DNA of 64,000 nucleotides from Malus domestica (lineage: Eukaryota; Streptophyta; Magnoliopsida; Rosales; Rosaceae): NCBI RefSeq assembly GCF_042453785.1, contig NC_091675.1:12501-76500 (forward strand). Reading direction: 5' to 3'. A model generated the notes under the pieces. The model did not search any database, was not told the origin of the DNA, and saw nothing but the letters and a program-made list of their open reading frames with translations. The translations under genes were made by a program, and so were the position numbers. Position 1 is the stretch's first letter, and every line of letters begins with the position of its first letter. This document shows, piece after piece, positions 47,408-57,900 of this stretch.

Positions 47408-47924
47408 TCATCTCTTCCAAATAATGTATACGAAAAGCCTTTGCTCAACATCGGGCATCACCACTTGGTGTTTTAGACTTATCCTCGGGAGTCGTATTAT
47501 TGCACCGTCAAGACCAAACATACTGCGTGCAAAATTATCATCGTCGTATATTGCACCATAAGCTCCTGTGTTTTCCGTGTCTTCTCCTTCTCGTTTGGAG
47601 ATGTCCAGAACCATAGAGTGGTTTTTAATGGCGTCTCGGTACTTGCCCAATCTTTGCAGTGAGGCTCCTACGCCTTTTCCAGGTTTATGCTTGGCTAGCT
47701 GGAAATCCTTCATGGGCGGAGGAAAGCTGATGTACGACGTTGGCGCAGAGTCGGGAGAAGCTTCGTCGGCTATCGTCGTTCATGCAGAGGAATACACCTA
47801 GAGAGATGGGAGAGAGAGGAAAGAGACAAGCAGAGAGCAGAAGGCGCCGGAGCATGCAGTCGGATTTGCAGAGCAAAACGAATCCTTCCAATGTGCATGC
47901 GAAGTTGGCGACCTCGGAAGGCAT
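47408..47924 (-). pseudogene. TPR-like host gene fragment inside LARD
   Basis: The minus-strand frame 47713-47408 reads LAKHKPGKGVGASLQRLGKY, RDAIKNHSMVLDISKREGED and TENTGAYGAI. The spacing of Gly, Ala and aromatic positions (LGKYRDAIKNHSMVLDI) resembles a tetratricopeptide repeat unit. After YGAI the frame continues with FGLDGAIIRLPRISLKHQ and VEQRLFVYIIW, which I do not recognise. An upstream frame (47924-47685) overlaps and may include the leader. There is no complete domain, start or intron structure. Its place in a non-autonomous LTR element suggests transduction. The exact donor is unknown. Confidence 0.45.
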
Positions 47925-48365
47925 GAGGAACGAGAGGATGCAGAACTAGACGTCCTCAGGGAAATCGGATAAGGAAATGGCGCGACCCGGATCTTCAGTT
48001 GCGAGGTGGGTCTAATGTAGAAGGAGCAGAGGTGGGTCCGATGTAGGAGTAGGATGTGCTTCTCGAGCAGAATGTGCTTCTCGAGCAGGATGTGCTTCTT
48101 CTTCTGGGCGGCGAGGATTGCCCACTTGATGTGGAGGCTGGTGGGGAGCGATACCGGATCTTTGGATGGAGAATGAAGGAGACGCAGTGATGGTGGCGGT
48201 TCTAAAGAGTTTGGTGGAAGATGAGCTGTTCTGCTCTTCCACTATGATCTCTGCTGATGCAACATTGTTCATGGAAGTTGCTGACGTGACAGAGGAATCG
48301 GAAATGGCGGTGAGTGTGATAGAGAAAAGACGTCACAGAGGATCGCATTCACTGCCCCTTATGGT

Positions 48366-48763
48366 CTAAATTCACACGTGTCATTTTGAAAGTGTCACGG
48401 TCAGTGTGACCGTTGAGGCCGTGACGTTGCAAGTACTCCACGTGAGCATTGTGGATGAGGATTTCAGCGAGGACTTGTTTTTGAACCTCGGCGGGTTTTT
48501 TTTTGTGACTTCTTCAATGAAGTGAAGGATCTTGTTGTTTTTTGTCTTTGAGGTTATAGTCCTCCGTGGGATTCAGAAATTTCTTTGGTGCTTCAGGCAT
48601 GGCGTTTGTGTGTAGTTTGGAGAGAGAGAATGATGAACTTGGTGTCTCTGTGTGGGTTTTGCAGATTCATGGTGGTGTGTGGTGAGGTCTCAAGGTGGTG
48701 AGATGAAAAAATGAAAGAGAACCGACATAACTTTTCGTGTCGTTTCCCACAGACGGCGCCAAA
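48366..48763 (-). pseudogene. LARD primer-binding site and gag-like remnant
   Basis: Directly inside the 5' LTR on the minus strand is TGGCGCCGTCTGTGGGAA (PBS), then an approximately 160-bp leader. A frame starting at 48600 reads MPEAPKKFLNPTEDYNLKDK and stops after 28 codons. After a frame change it continues PAEVQKQVLAEILIHNAHVE and YLQRHGLNGHTDRDTF. This looks like the N-terminus of a Gag-like protein that has degenerated. No nucleocapsid knuckle is visible. Confidence 0.55.
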
Positions 48764-49112
48764 TGTTGATGCACAAAACAGAAGGTCTTGGAACAACGTA
48801 GATCCGACCATGAATCTGCATGAAATGTAAATGACACAAGATGTATCGTGGTTCATCCCAAAATTTGGGCTACGTTCACATTGATTATATTTCTGAGGGA
48901 GAGAGAGCTCTGAATGAGAGTGAGAGCTTTGAGAGGGGGTGAGGAGCCTTAGGAATTGGCCTCTCCTAATTGTGAGGGTGAGGAATCGTTTTATAGAATA
49001 AGGGCTCCTCACTTATTACATATTTGCCCCTTCCTTTATTACATAATTACATTTGAGTTCCCTGAATATTTGTACGAGATCTAAATACGAGACCGTAAAT
49101 ATGGTATAAACA
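48764..49112 (-). repeat. LARD copy 1, 5' LTR
   Basis: It has the same length as the left LTR (349 bp) with only scattered substitutions. It is followed inward by the PBS on the minus strand and outside by the AATTA duplication. Confidence 0.93.
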
Positions 49113-49117
49113 AATTA

Positions 49118-49946
49118 CATAAAAAAAAGTTATAATACACATAGTTATATTTAATTGGTTCCAATTATTAAAAAAAAATTATACTACACCCAACCAAATA
49201 ACATTTCTCTGACTTGTAGGTAAATTATTTTTCATGTATTGTTAAATATGTTAGGCCATGTATTGTTAGATATGTTAAGCACATTTTATTGTTGTATATA
49301 CATAGGTGTAACATAATATTTTTAAAATTATGCATTAGACTACATTTCTTCTTAATATAGGTAAATTATTTTGTCATATGTTAGGCATGTTTTGTTGTTA
49401 ATACATACAATATGAATCATTGTAACAAAGAGATATTATATTACACCAATGGTAAATTGTTATAGGTAAATTAATGTGCATTAGATAATGACATACAGTG
49501 TTCTAATATATTAATAAAAAAAGGATAAAGTCAAAAGTATTCAAGAGTAAGGGAAAAAAACTGAATCGAATTCTAGTTTTATGACAATTCAAAGCCTTTG
49601 TTTTAAATTAATATGCAATGAATTTTTAATATTAATGTGTTTTTTTTACGGCAAAATCACCAACGCTCTCCGTACAGTTAATTGTGTACGTCAAATATGT
49701 AATAAGGGTATTTTAGACGTGTGAAAATTATAAAAGCTGTAAATAATATGAAATTAATGAATTCGCTTATGTAGATCTTAATCACTGAGTTTTTTTTAAG
49801 TAAAAAAACTTTATCTGAATTTTTTATAAAAGAAAATTTTAGTTCAAAGGATTAAAGTCATATTTTCTGTAAAATAAACCGCGTTGATTAATACATTATG
49901 ACATGAGCAAGTTACAATATAAATCTATTGATCACAGGAGGAAGTT
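49118..49946. other. AT-rich intergenic sequence
   Basis: The first 370 bp resembles the region left of the LARD (TGTAGGTAAATTATTTTCAT and TTAGGCATGTTTTGTTGTTG occur on both sides, near 43970-44520 and 49215-49400), so the LARD may lie within a locally duplicated repeat. No gene. Confidence 0.5.
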
Positions 49947-50049
49947 ATGGTGCAGAACTTAGAAGCCGAGAGAATAGGCCAAGCACTAAGGCCCAATAAG
50001 CCAAATCCGTATTTTGGGTCAAGAGAATGGGCTGATAGAATGGCGAAAT

Positions 50050-50290
50050 GTATTTCAAGTTTCTATCCACCGATGGCGATTGGCGGTACCAAAAGCATAA
50101 ACAGTCTAAAGGAAGAAAACCCAGAATCTAATTCTACTAGAGGAAGAAATAAAGAGAGTTGAGATAGAATGCCGAATAGTATTTCAAGTTTCCATCCACC
50201 GATGGCAATTGGTGGTAACAAAAGCATCAACAGTCTAAAGGAAGAAAACCCATAATCTAATTCTACTAGAGGAAGAAATAAAGAGAGTAA
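50050..50290. repeat. tandem duplication, about 124-bp unit
   Basis: TATTTCAAGTTTCTATCCAC through GAAGAAATAAAGAGAG (50050-50160) is repeated at 50175-50289 with about ten differences. Confidence 0.88.
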
Positions 50291-50589
50291 GAAATGAGAA
50301 GAGGAAGGAGGGATGGAAGGTGAAGAGGAAGGATGGATAATGCTGAGCAAGAGATTTTCAGACAAAGGAGGCGGAGGAGGAGAGGAGTTGGGGAGGTTGA
50401 TTACAAGAATAAGTCAGGCACGGCGTGGAGCCACTCATAACTGAATCATAAGCCATGGCACCTTCTCTCTTACCCCAATCAGTGTCGCAAGTGGATCGCA
50501 GAGCAGATCCAGGCGCAGCGTCAGCGTCGTACCGAGGAGGTCTCCCACGAGGCACGTACTGCACTACCCCGACCCCCACTACCAACCTT

Positions 50590-51376
50590 TTGATTTATGC
50601 CCAAGAGCAGGAATTCTTTCTGCAGGCCACTCTCGTCTCCAAGAAAGACAAGGAAAAGGTTCTCTTTTCTTTCCTTTATAAGAAAGAAGCTTGTATTATT
50701 TCCTTCTTAATGAATAACGAATTACAACTCAGTATATATACACTTTCCAAATAAAGCTTAAAAACTAATTAAGCCTAATTAACTCATTAAACTAGGACTA
50801 GTTACAAAACACTTATAATAACAACCTTATAGCTATACAAGCTAACTAGTAACACCTAAGTATGAGTTGTCCCTTTACTCTTCTCTTTGTGTTTTCTCTT
50901 TTAACAACCGAACAAAATTCAAATACCTTCCCAAAGCAAGGCAAAGGGAGAGTAAGTGACATTTTTTAAGCTGATGGATGTTTTGCATTGTTGTAGATTG
51001 AGATTATGAAAGCTGTTAGCTTTATGTATGTTCGGCTGCCTGGTTACAATGCCGAAAGTGCCAAAGCTGCAGAGATTGCTGATGAGAGTGCAAAAGAGCA
51101 CCCACAAACACAAACACAAACTCTAACAGATGCTACTGCTACTTCCACTTCAAGGTACCATTTGCATTATATTCTGCCTTCCTCTTTGATTGCATTATGT
51201 ATATTCTTTCAATTCATCTTTGTTTGGCCTAATTTTCTATTTTCTCGTTAGCCAACGCCCACCCGAGTCTATGCCTCCAAGCGCTGAACATGCCAAGAAA
51301 TCACGGCCCAAAAATGTGTTTGGTTGTCCTTTACCAACCGAACAAGAATTTGAAGTTTTGAAAATTGCTCCAAGGT
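50590..51376 (+). pseudogene. CIR N-terminal-domain gene fragment (At2g44200-like)
   Basis: Three exons with plausible splice sites: about 50595-50658 (AQEQEFFLQATLVSKKDKEK), 51001-51157 (IEIMKAVSFMYVRLPGYNAE, then SAKAAEIADESAKEHPQ) and 51252-51376 (SMPPSAEHAKKSRPKNVFGC, then PLPTEQEFEVLKIAPR). The reading matches my memory of plant proteins with the CBF1-interacting co-repressor (CIR) N-terminal domain, which are nuclear and linked to splicing or transcription. The MYVRPPGYNAESAKAAE motif is the clearest mark, with one Leu for Pro here. The protein start, the zinc-knuckle and the Arg/Ser/Lys-rich C-terminus are missing. It could be a captured fragment within a Helitron whose 5' end is near 52665. 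Confidence 0.65.
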
Positions 51377-52027
51377 GTGCCTGTTGCTGCCTTTTCAGTA
51401 AGATGCAATGTTTTTTTCTTACTTTATAGTTTCTTAATTGACGTGCATTAAGATAATAACATGTTTGATAACTTGATAACGAGATCCATAGGTTGTTTCT
51501 TCAGTGCAGCAGACATTTTCATTTTTTGAGAAACTGCAGACATTTTCAGAGTTTTACACACTTTCTTTCTGGACAGTTTAAACCTATAGAGTCAATGGAT
51601 TGTTATCCCGGAAATGCATATGTTGAGCAAAATTTGTACAAAGATTGTAAACAAATAATTCACTTGACACAATTTCATCCTTATTCATTTTTCGAAGAGG
51701 GTTTTATTAATTTGAGTTCATCCCATTTTAGACTAAGCGTCTATTAATTACAATCCTTTGTTAAAAAGGAAAAACTCTTTGATTCCAATATGAATAAATT
51801 GTAACTTGGGGATTTGGGTGTTTATTTGATTTTGCGACTACACATAAGTCAAGCCCTAGATTGCCTACGTACCCTGTTGAGGGATCAAGTCACTCGTACT
51901 TCCTTATGTATTTGTTGGGATTTGATGCCTTGTGTAGTTTCAGCTAGTGCAGACAAAGAACATTTGATGCCTTGTGCAATTTAGGCTCTTGCAGGCGAGG
52001 ACTTTGAGCTATTGGAGCAGAACGCAT

Positions 52028-52262
52028 CTTTGTGCCATTTGAGACTTGTCACGACTTCGTGCCATTTGATATTTGATACGGATTCGTGCCATTTGGGATT
52101 CGATACGGCTTCGTACCATTTGAGATTTGATAGAGCTTCATGCCATTTTAATTTTGATACAGCTTCGTGTCATTGGATATTTGATACGGCTTCGTGTCAT
52201 TGGATATTTGATACGGCTTCGTGCCATTTGGGATTTTATAGGGCTTCATGCCATTTGAGACT
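52028..52262. repeat. 27-bp minisatellite, open reading frame
   Basis: About nine units of a TTTGATACGGCTTCGTGCCA-type repeat (27 bp, with some 24-bp units). The plus-strand frame 52012-52275 stays open, giving a nine-residue repeat FDTASCHLx. There is no known domain. The unit being a multiple of three keeps the frame open, so coding potential is not implied. Confidence 0.85.
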
Positions 52263-52275
52263 TTTCTTCGGCTAA

Positions 52276-52665
52276 GCGCATCCCCTCCCTTTAGTGTAGA
52301 TAATATAGTTTGTTACATAAAAAAAAAAAAACAATCATTTGAGAATTTATCTAATCACATTATTATACGCGTGTGAAATACCTTTTTTATATCACGTGGG
52401 CACCATCAACTTTGTCATTTGTTTATTATTTTCTCTTTTCCCTTTCATTTTTTTATTCTTTACACATGAGACAAAAATTTTGGTGTCACCCACTTTGACA
52501 AAAAGAATTGGACCAAACTGCCACTCAGCCAAAAAAAATCAAAACCTGCCCAAAATCATATTTCAAATTATGCAAGGGTAATTTGGTAATTTGGCCATCA
52601 AAAATCTGATCTCCACTGTGATGCACTGTTCATCGCACCTCCGGCTTTATATATAATAGATTTAT
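52276..52665 (-). mobile_element. probable Helitron 5' end
   Basis: On the minus strand, A precedes TCTATTATATATAAAGCCGG at 52665, matching the TCTAY-type start of plant Helitrons inserted 3' of A. The text just inside (GATGAACAGTGCATCACAGT; GGCCAAATTACC) resembles the inner part of the proposed Helitron end near 16000-16200. A matching 3' hairpin/CTRR end was not found. If real, the element extends to lower coordinates and could include the CIR fragment and minisatellite. Confidence 0.45.
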
Positions 52666-52830
52666 ACAAACAAAAAAACACATAACATTTTGGGTAAATG
52701 ACAAAAAACTATCTCAACTATTGGTGTCACGATACTTTTGTCGATGCACAAAACCAGAGGTCTTAGAACAACGTAAATTCGACCGTAAATCTGCAAGAAA
52801 TGTAAATAACACAAGATGTATCGTGGTTCA

Positions 52831-54532
52831 TGATAGGAGTATATCTATGCGACTTAGTTAGCTTGTTCTTGTGCATTTGTGTTGTTATTTCTTAGTTAAT
52901 TATGTATTTTAAGCTATTTTCGTCTGTTTATAGGTCATAATAACAAAGTTGGCAAGAAAATGCATTTTGGAGCATTTTTGAGCATTTTTGAGCCAAGATT
53001 GGATAGTGCAAGCATGGAGACATGAGGATTGACGTTTTTTAAGATTTAAGGGCTAGAAATCAACATGTGTGTGTGCAAGTGTGTTGACCTACAACTCCAA
53101 ACATCCATCCACTACACCCATTACATCCACTCATTACCAAACATCCACCCACTACACCCATTACATCCACTCATTACCAAACACTCATCCACTACACCTA
53201 TTACATCCACTCATTACCAAACATTCATCCACTACACCCATTACATCCACTCATTACCAAACATCCACCCACTACACGCATTACATCCACTCATTACCAC
53301 AACACTCACCCACTACACCCATTACATCCACTCATTACAACTCCATACACTCATCTCCCTAGCCTATAAATACATCCACCCTTCACCATAATTGAGAGGC
53401 CATCATCCAAAGACACCACATCATCTACACAATTCTCCACCCTTCACCATAACTCACCTATATCCATCCACCACCACAAGAGATCATCCATTCACCACTC
53501 ACACCTTGGTGCCACATATTTGCAAGAAAGGAGGATTGCTTGGAGTTGTGCTAGTCATTCAATTTGGATTGCTGGAGCATTCTAGGTGTATTCTACTTTG
53601 GTTTTCAATGTTTAATTTCAATTGTTTCTGTTTAATTGCAAGTATGAGGAACTAAACCTCTTTTGGCTAGAGGAGAATTCGAAACCATGAATATATTTGC
53701 AATATGAATTGATTTCTTCCAATTGTGATTTGATAAGTTGTGATTGCAATTCAATTATCTATTTTATTCATAACGGATTTATGTATGTTTATTAAGGATG
53801 CATACTTAGTTTTCATGCATGAATTTGATGCTAGGATATAAATAAGTTTCACCTAATCGTTACAAGTTTATATTCATGAGTAGTGAAGGTTGCTTGTCAC
53901 AATTGCGTTAATTGAATTCTTGGCAAACGTATCATGCATTCATAGTTACAATTGCCTCGTCAACACTTATGATTTTCATGGAACGTAATGATCTTTAATT
54001 GTATCTCTATTATGCATTCATATAGGGGACTTTTAGAGAATGATTTGGGTTGTCGCATGCATTCATCCAATTCAATGAGTAAAGGAAAATCTGAGGGTTA
54101 ATTTATGCATCACGGTTAATCTGGGGTGTTGAGCATCATAGTTTATTGAAAAGCAATTGGAGATTGATTTGTATGCAAGTGTGTCATGTGTGGAGAAAGA
54201 CCTTCTAGCTAGCCCATCATCCATCTAAAACAACCAATTTCGTGCAAATCTGTTTAGTTCTAGTTTCTGTTTTGTTTTACTTTATTTTCGTCCAAAACCC
54301 AATCCCCCTTTACTTTAGTGTGTCTAATTAGTTAGAATCTATTTTAGTTTGTGTTTTTAAGTGTTTTGAGTCTATAGAGTCTAGTTAAGTGTTTTTAAGT
54401 TTCTTTTTATAAGTCAGTTTAGTTTAGATTAGCAATCCCTCCTAATCCCCGGTCCAGAACGATCCCTAATTATACATATACTACAATTGTCAAAAGAGGG
54501 TTTAATTTGAGTGCTTAACTTTCATCGCATCA
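52831..54532. mobile_element. solo LTR inserted in LARD LTR
   Basis: TGATAGGAGTATATC opens and TTTCATCGCATCA closes a 1702-bp block with TGAT...ATCA ends. GTTCA lies on both sides (52826-52830, 54533-54537). Joining the flanks restores the LARD LTR. No primer-binding site, polypurine tract or protein lies inside. The text CGGTCCAGAACGATCCC near its end is typical of long Ty3/gypsy LTRs. It is most simply a solo LTR left by recombination. Confidence 0.8.
53093..53340. repeat. 40-bp minisatellite inside solo LTR
   Basis: Six units of a CCACTACACCCATTACATCC + ACTCATTACCAAACATCC type, exactly 40 bp apart for the first five. Since 40 is not a multiple of three, it reads through three frames as Thr/His/Tyr peptides, which explains long spurious open frames. 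Confidence 0.93.
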
Positions 54533-55009
54533 GTTCACCCCAAGGTTTTGGCTACATCCACATTGATATTGTATTTATCTGAGAGGTGAGGGAGAGAACC
54601 TCTGAATATGAGAAGGGATGTGAGAGGGGTGAGAAGGCTTAAGAAATGGCATCTCCCAATTGTGAGGGTGAGGAGTCCTTTTATAGAATAAGGGCTCCTC
54701 ACTTATTACATATTTGCCCCTTCCTTTATTACATAATTACATTTAAATCCCCCGAGTATTTGTACGAGATCTAAATACGGAGGCCCTAAATATGGTATAA
54801 ACAGTAGTCCCCTAAGTCTTTAGTCAAGAGAGTCTTTTGGCTGGAGACTTGGAATTCAGTCCAAGTAACTAGATGTTGTCTTGAACTGATACTCGATAGG
54901 AGGCGGTGCTCAATTTGAAATGATGATATACTAGAAGTAGCACATGCTGCGAGGCTGCTTGGCTCGTGGCTTATGTTGCCTCGGTTGGCTCGGCTTGTGG
55001 CATTGAAGG

Positions 55010-56300
55010 TGAGGGAGTCCCTTTTATAAAATAAGGGTTCGCTCCTCAATACATGAATGATAGGCTAGAGTTGATGCTCTTTAATGATGGTGAGGGAGTT
55101 CCTTTTATAAAATAAGGGATCGCTCCTCAGTACATGAATAATGGGTTAGGAGTGATGCTCGCGGCAAGGCGGTTGCTCAGCTGGCGGCGATGCTGTCTAA
55201 TGAAGGTGAAAGAGTCCCTTTTATAGAATAATGGCTCGCTCCTCAATACATAAGTGATGGGTGCTTTCTAATGAAAGTGAGGGAGTCTCTTTTATAGAAT
55301 AAGGGATTACTCCTCAGTACATAAATAATGGGCTAGAGTTGATGCTCTCTAATGATGGTGAGGGATTCCCTTTTATAGAATAAGGGCTCTTCACTTATTA
55401 CATAAATAATAGGGTAAATCCCCCAAGTATTTTTCATGAGGCCCAGTTGAGGCCCAATATAGAGTACATAATGTAGTCCCCTAAGTCTTCGGTCAATAGA
55501 GTCTGTTGGCTGGAGACTTCAAATTGAATCCATGTATGGGCCGAAGTGGTGGTTGTTCGGAGGCGGTATTTCTATACCTTGCACTGAAGCTTTGTAGGTG
55601 AAGTTTTGCAAGTGAAGCTTTTGAAGCTAAAGCTCTGTAAATGAAGCTTTTGAAGCTAAAGCTCTGTAAATGAAGCTTTCGAAGCTGGAGCTTTTGTAAA
55701 TGAAGCTTTTGAAGCTAGAGCTCTGTAAATGAAGCTTTTGAAGCTAGAGCTTTTGTAAATGAAGCTTTTGAAGCTAGAGCTCTGTAAATGAAGCTTTTGA
55801 AGCTAATTGGCGTGAGTGATGCTCATGGATGTTTATGTTGATTGACATGAGTGATGCTCATGGATGTTGACATGAGTGATGCTCATGAATGTTGACATGA
55901 GTGATGCTCATGAATGTTGACATGAGTGATGCTCATGAATGTTGACATAAATGATGTTCATGAATGTTTATGTATGATTGTCATGAGTGATGCTCATGAA
56001 TGTTTATGTATGAATGACATAAGTGATGCTCATGTATAATTTTGGAGTACTGGGCATATTTTTTATCACCTAGTGGGTGATAATAACGGCAGGCTGCCGA
56101 ATAATTTTGGAGTACTGGACGTACTTTTGATCACATGGTTGGTGGTAATAGCAGTAGGCTGCCGAATAAATTTGGAAGTACTGGGCGTACTTTTGAGCAC
56201 CTGGTTGGTGATAATAGAGGCGGGGTGCCGAATAATGTTTTGTAGTACTGGACGTACTTTTGATCACCTGGTTGGTGCTATTTTGGGCTTATGGGTCTTC
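55010..56300. repeat. LARD copy 2 repeat blocks
   Basis: The same four blocks as copy 1: GTGAGGGAGTCCCTTTTATA units (55010-55400), GAAGCTTTTGAAGCTAGAGC units (about eight, 55585-55800), GACATGAGTGATGCTCATGA units (55805-56040) and the 63-bp TGGAGTACTGGGCGTAC units (56040-56280). Unit numbers differ from copy 1, so the arrays have expanded or contracted independently. Confidence 0.88.
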
Positions 56301-56454
56301 GCTCTCCACACAACATTGCAGCCCATTATTTTGGGCTTTGCCTTTTTTTTTTTTTTTTTTACCTTCTGATGAGGTTATACATGGGGTTATACAGATATCT
56401 CCGAAATATAAGAAGAATAAATTACATCATTCAAAAATAAATAAAGCAGTCGTT

Positions 56455-56650
56455 GGTGCATTGCTTTTGCTTTTGTTTTTATTTTCTGCTTTGCTTTTGC
56501 TTTTGCTTTCTTCTTTTGCTTTCTTTTTTCCCTTTCTTTGCGCTTCTCCGAAAACTAAACCAAGGATGCTTTGTGAGCCTGTGGAATAGCAAAAGCATAT
56601 TTGCTTTTGTTTTGCTTTGCTTTTACTTTTTTTTTTCTGCTTTTGCATGT
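56455..56650. repeat. TTTTGC-rich low-complexity tract
   Basis: Repeated TGCTTTTGCTTTTG hexamer-like units on both sides of a short unique piece (56537-56590). Phe/Cys/Leu-rich frames here are artefacts. Confidence 0.85.
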
Positions 56651-56785
56651 GGGTGGTCGACAGCGCCCCCTCCTCCTCATCAGTACCTCCAACACCAACT
56701 TAGCATCTTATATACTTTGGAGAACCATCAGAGTATTCAGTGGTGGTGGTGGGGTTGTTCTGTGTCTATGTGCCTCAAATCCCCT

Positions 56786-57215
56786 TTAACGACAGAATCT
56801 GGGTGCCCGAACCTGAAGATTTTTGTCCGCTATAATTGTTTTTGGGTGAACCGAAACAGATACGACTAGGCACCTCATCCACGAGAACAGATACCCCCAC
56901 CACCTTCGTGAATGGCTTCCTCCCACATTCCTCTGGCGATAAACTCGTCGACAACGCTCTTCTTGAAAAAGTGATAGAGTTGCCATGACTGAGCACACTG
57001 GTGAGGAATTGCTGCCTAGCCCAGTTTGGCGGAACACACTGGTCATCCCAGTCAATTCTCATTCTCGATGTCCTGGTAGTTGGGGAGCTTAATGGAGGGG
57101 TAACATGGGCACTAATAGAGCCGCCATGGATGTAGAGGTTCGGTAGTTTGGAAGAGGAGGCCGAAAATGATGCAGATGAGAGATTTTTGAGCCATGGGAT
57201 AAGGGACCATTTCAA
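56786..57215 (-). pseudogene. unrecognised exon-like stretch in Pack-MULE
   Basis: A 146-codon minus-strand frame begins [20 protein letters not shown] and includes [20 protein letters not shown]. Another frame over the same DNA gives [20 protein letters not shown] and [11 protein letters not shown], which looks more like real protein. It lies 3' of the SWI3B piece on the same strand, so it may come from the same capture, but I do not match it to SWI3B. The donor is unknown. Confidence 0.3.
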
Positions 57216-57330
57216 ACAGAAAACCCTAAATTCCCCCCCAAACCCTAACCCTAAATTTCAAATCTCCATGCCAATTTCAAACAGAAAACCTCAATTCCAG
57301 GTCCTCTTCTTGGGGCAATTTCAAATCTCC

Positions 57331-57900
57331 ATAGTTGAGGCAATGTTGCAAACAGACTTGCAGCCATTGCAGGTCCTCTTCTTAAGGCTCTCCTTGGCAC
57401 CGCTAGCAGGGGATTGACCGCCTCCATTAGAATAAGCATCGGCGGCCTTGCTGTTGTCCTCTCACGCATCGAGGAAATCAAAAACCCTCTAAACGGGCCC
57501 GATGTTGCCAACTAGAGACTTGCGGGCCTCCATGAAGGTGAGCTTCCGAGAAGTTTTGACGACCCTGGATTCGGCGACGATGGTGTTACGGTAATAGTTG
57601 TAGAGGCTAAGGTTTTTCGAATGGGATCAAGAATCGAAGAACTCGGGGAGGAATTGACCTCACAGTGGTGGATGTGGTCCGGTAAGAACCAGTTAGAATA
57701 GCTGAGGAAGTGGATGACGTCGGCGTCAGAGGTGGGATGCGGTTGAGGATGGCGGGGAGCGACAGTGGTCGAAGTCTTGGGATTGGCGAGGATCGGAAGA
57801 GGAGTGGGTGGGGGTTTGGATAGGGTGTCGAAGAAGGATAGGTCTTAGGCCTTTGTTTGGGTTGAAGATCTTCGAAGGGACAAAGGTAAGAGACGGGAAA
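57331..57900 (-). pseudogene. SWI3B: SWI3B fragment (SWIRM domain), captured
   Basis: SWI3B is a core subunit of plant SWI/SNF chromatin remodellers, and its SWIRM domain binds nucleosomal DNA or partners. On the minus strand from about 57728: SDADVIHFLSYSNWF, DHIHHCEVN, then shifts, YYRNTIVAESRVVK, RKLTFMEARKSLVGNIGPV, a stop, RVFDFLDA, a stop, then NSKAADAYSNGGGQSPASGA and KRTCNGCKSVCNIAS. This follows the family order: a proline-rich leader, SWIRM, then a Cys-rich ZZ-like finger start (C-x2-C). Everything beyond the first finger cysteines is missing. At least two stops and several frameshifts are present. No intron is seen between the SWIRM and finger parts, so the copy may come from one large exon or from mRNA. 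It sits in the right part of a MULE. Confidence 0.8.

Larger units (their letters stand above)
44677..49112 (-). mobile_element. complete LARD-type LTR retrotransposon, copy 1
   Basis: Two 349-bp LTRs (44677-45025 and 48764-49112), over 95% alike by eye, are flanked by the exact duplication AATTA (44672-44676, 49113-49117). On the minus strand the right LTR is 5': it is followed by TTTGGCGCCGTCTGTGGGAA (primer-binding site, 48763 downwards), and the 3' LTR is preceded by ACTTGGGGGACTAC (45038-45025). The 3.7-kb interior has no protease, reverse transcriptase or integrase, so the element relies on another for movement. It holds a decayed gag-like start, host-derived DNA with a TPR-like frame, and four blocks of tandem repeats next to the 3' LTR. 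A second, interrupted copy lies at 52739-56443. Confidence 0.93.
52739..56443 (-). mobile_element. LARD copy 2, truncated and interrupted
   Basis: The 3' LTR (minus orientation) starts TGTCGATGCACAAAACC at 52739, is split by a solo LTR (52831-54532) and resumes to GGTATAAACA at 54803. The same repeat blocks as in copy 1 follow in the same order to about 56443 (CATTCAAAAATAAAT), where similarity stops. The 5' half, primer-binding site and 5' LTR are missing, so no target duplication can be read. The LTR differs from those of copy 1 at many sites, so it is an older copy. Confidence 0.85.

Noticed and set aside
47205..48369. A working host gene inside the LARD
   Set aside because: Frames are short, overlap on both strands and are not joined by splice sites. 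Only the TPR-like piece is kept, as a fragment.
53093..53340. CRISPR-like array
   Set aside because: The units are contiguous without unique spacers, lie in an LTR, and the genome is eukaryotic.
53065..53391. Overlapping 97- and 108-codon Thr/His/Tyr repeat frames
   Set aside because: The 40-bp minisatellite is not a multiple of three and has few stops in any frame. No conserved peptide is likely.
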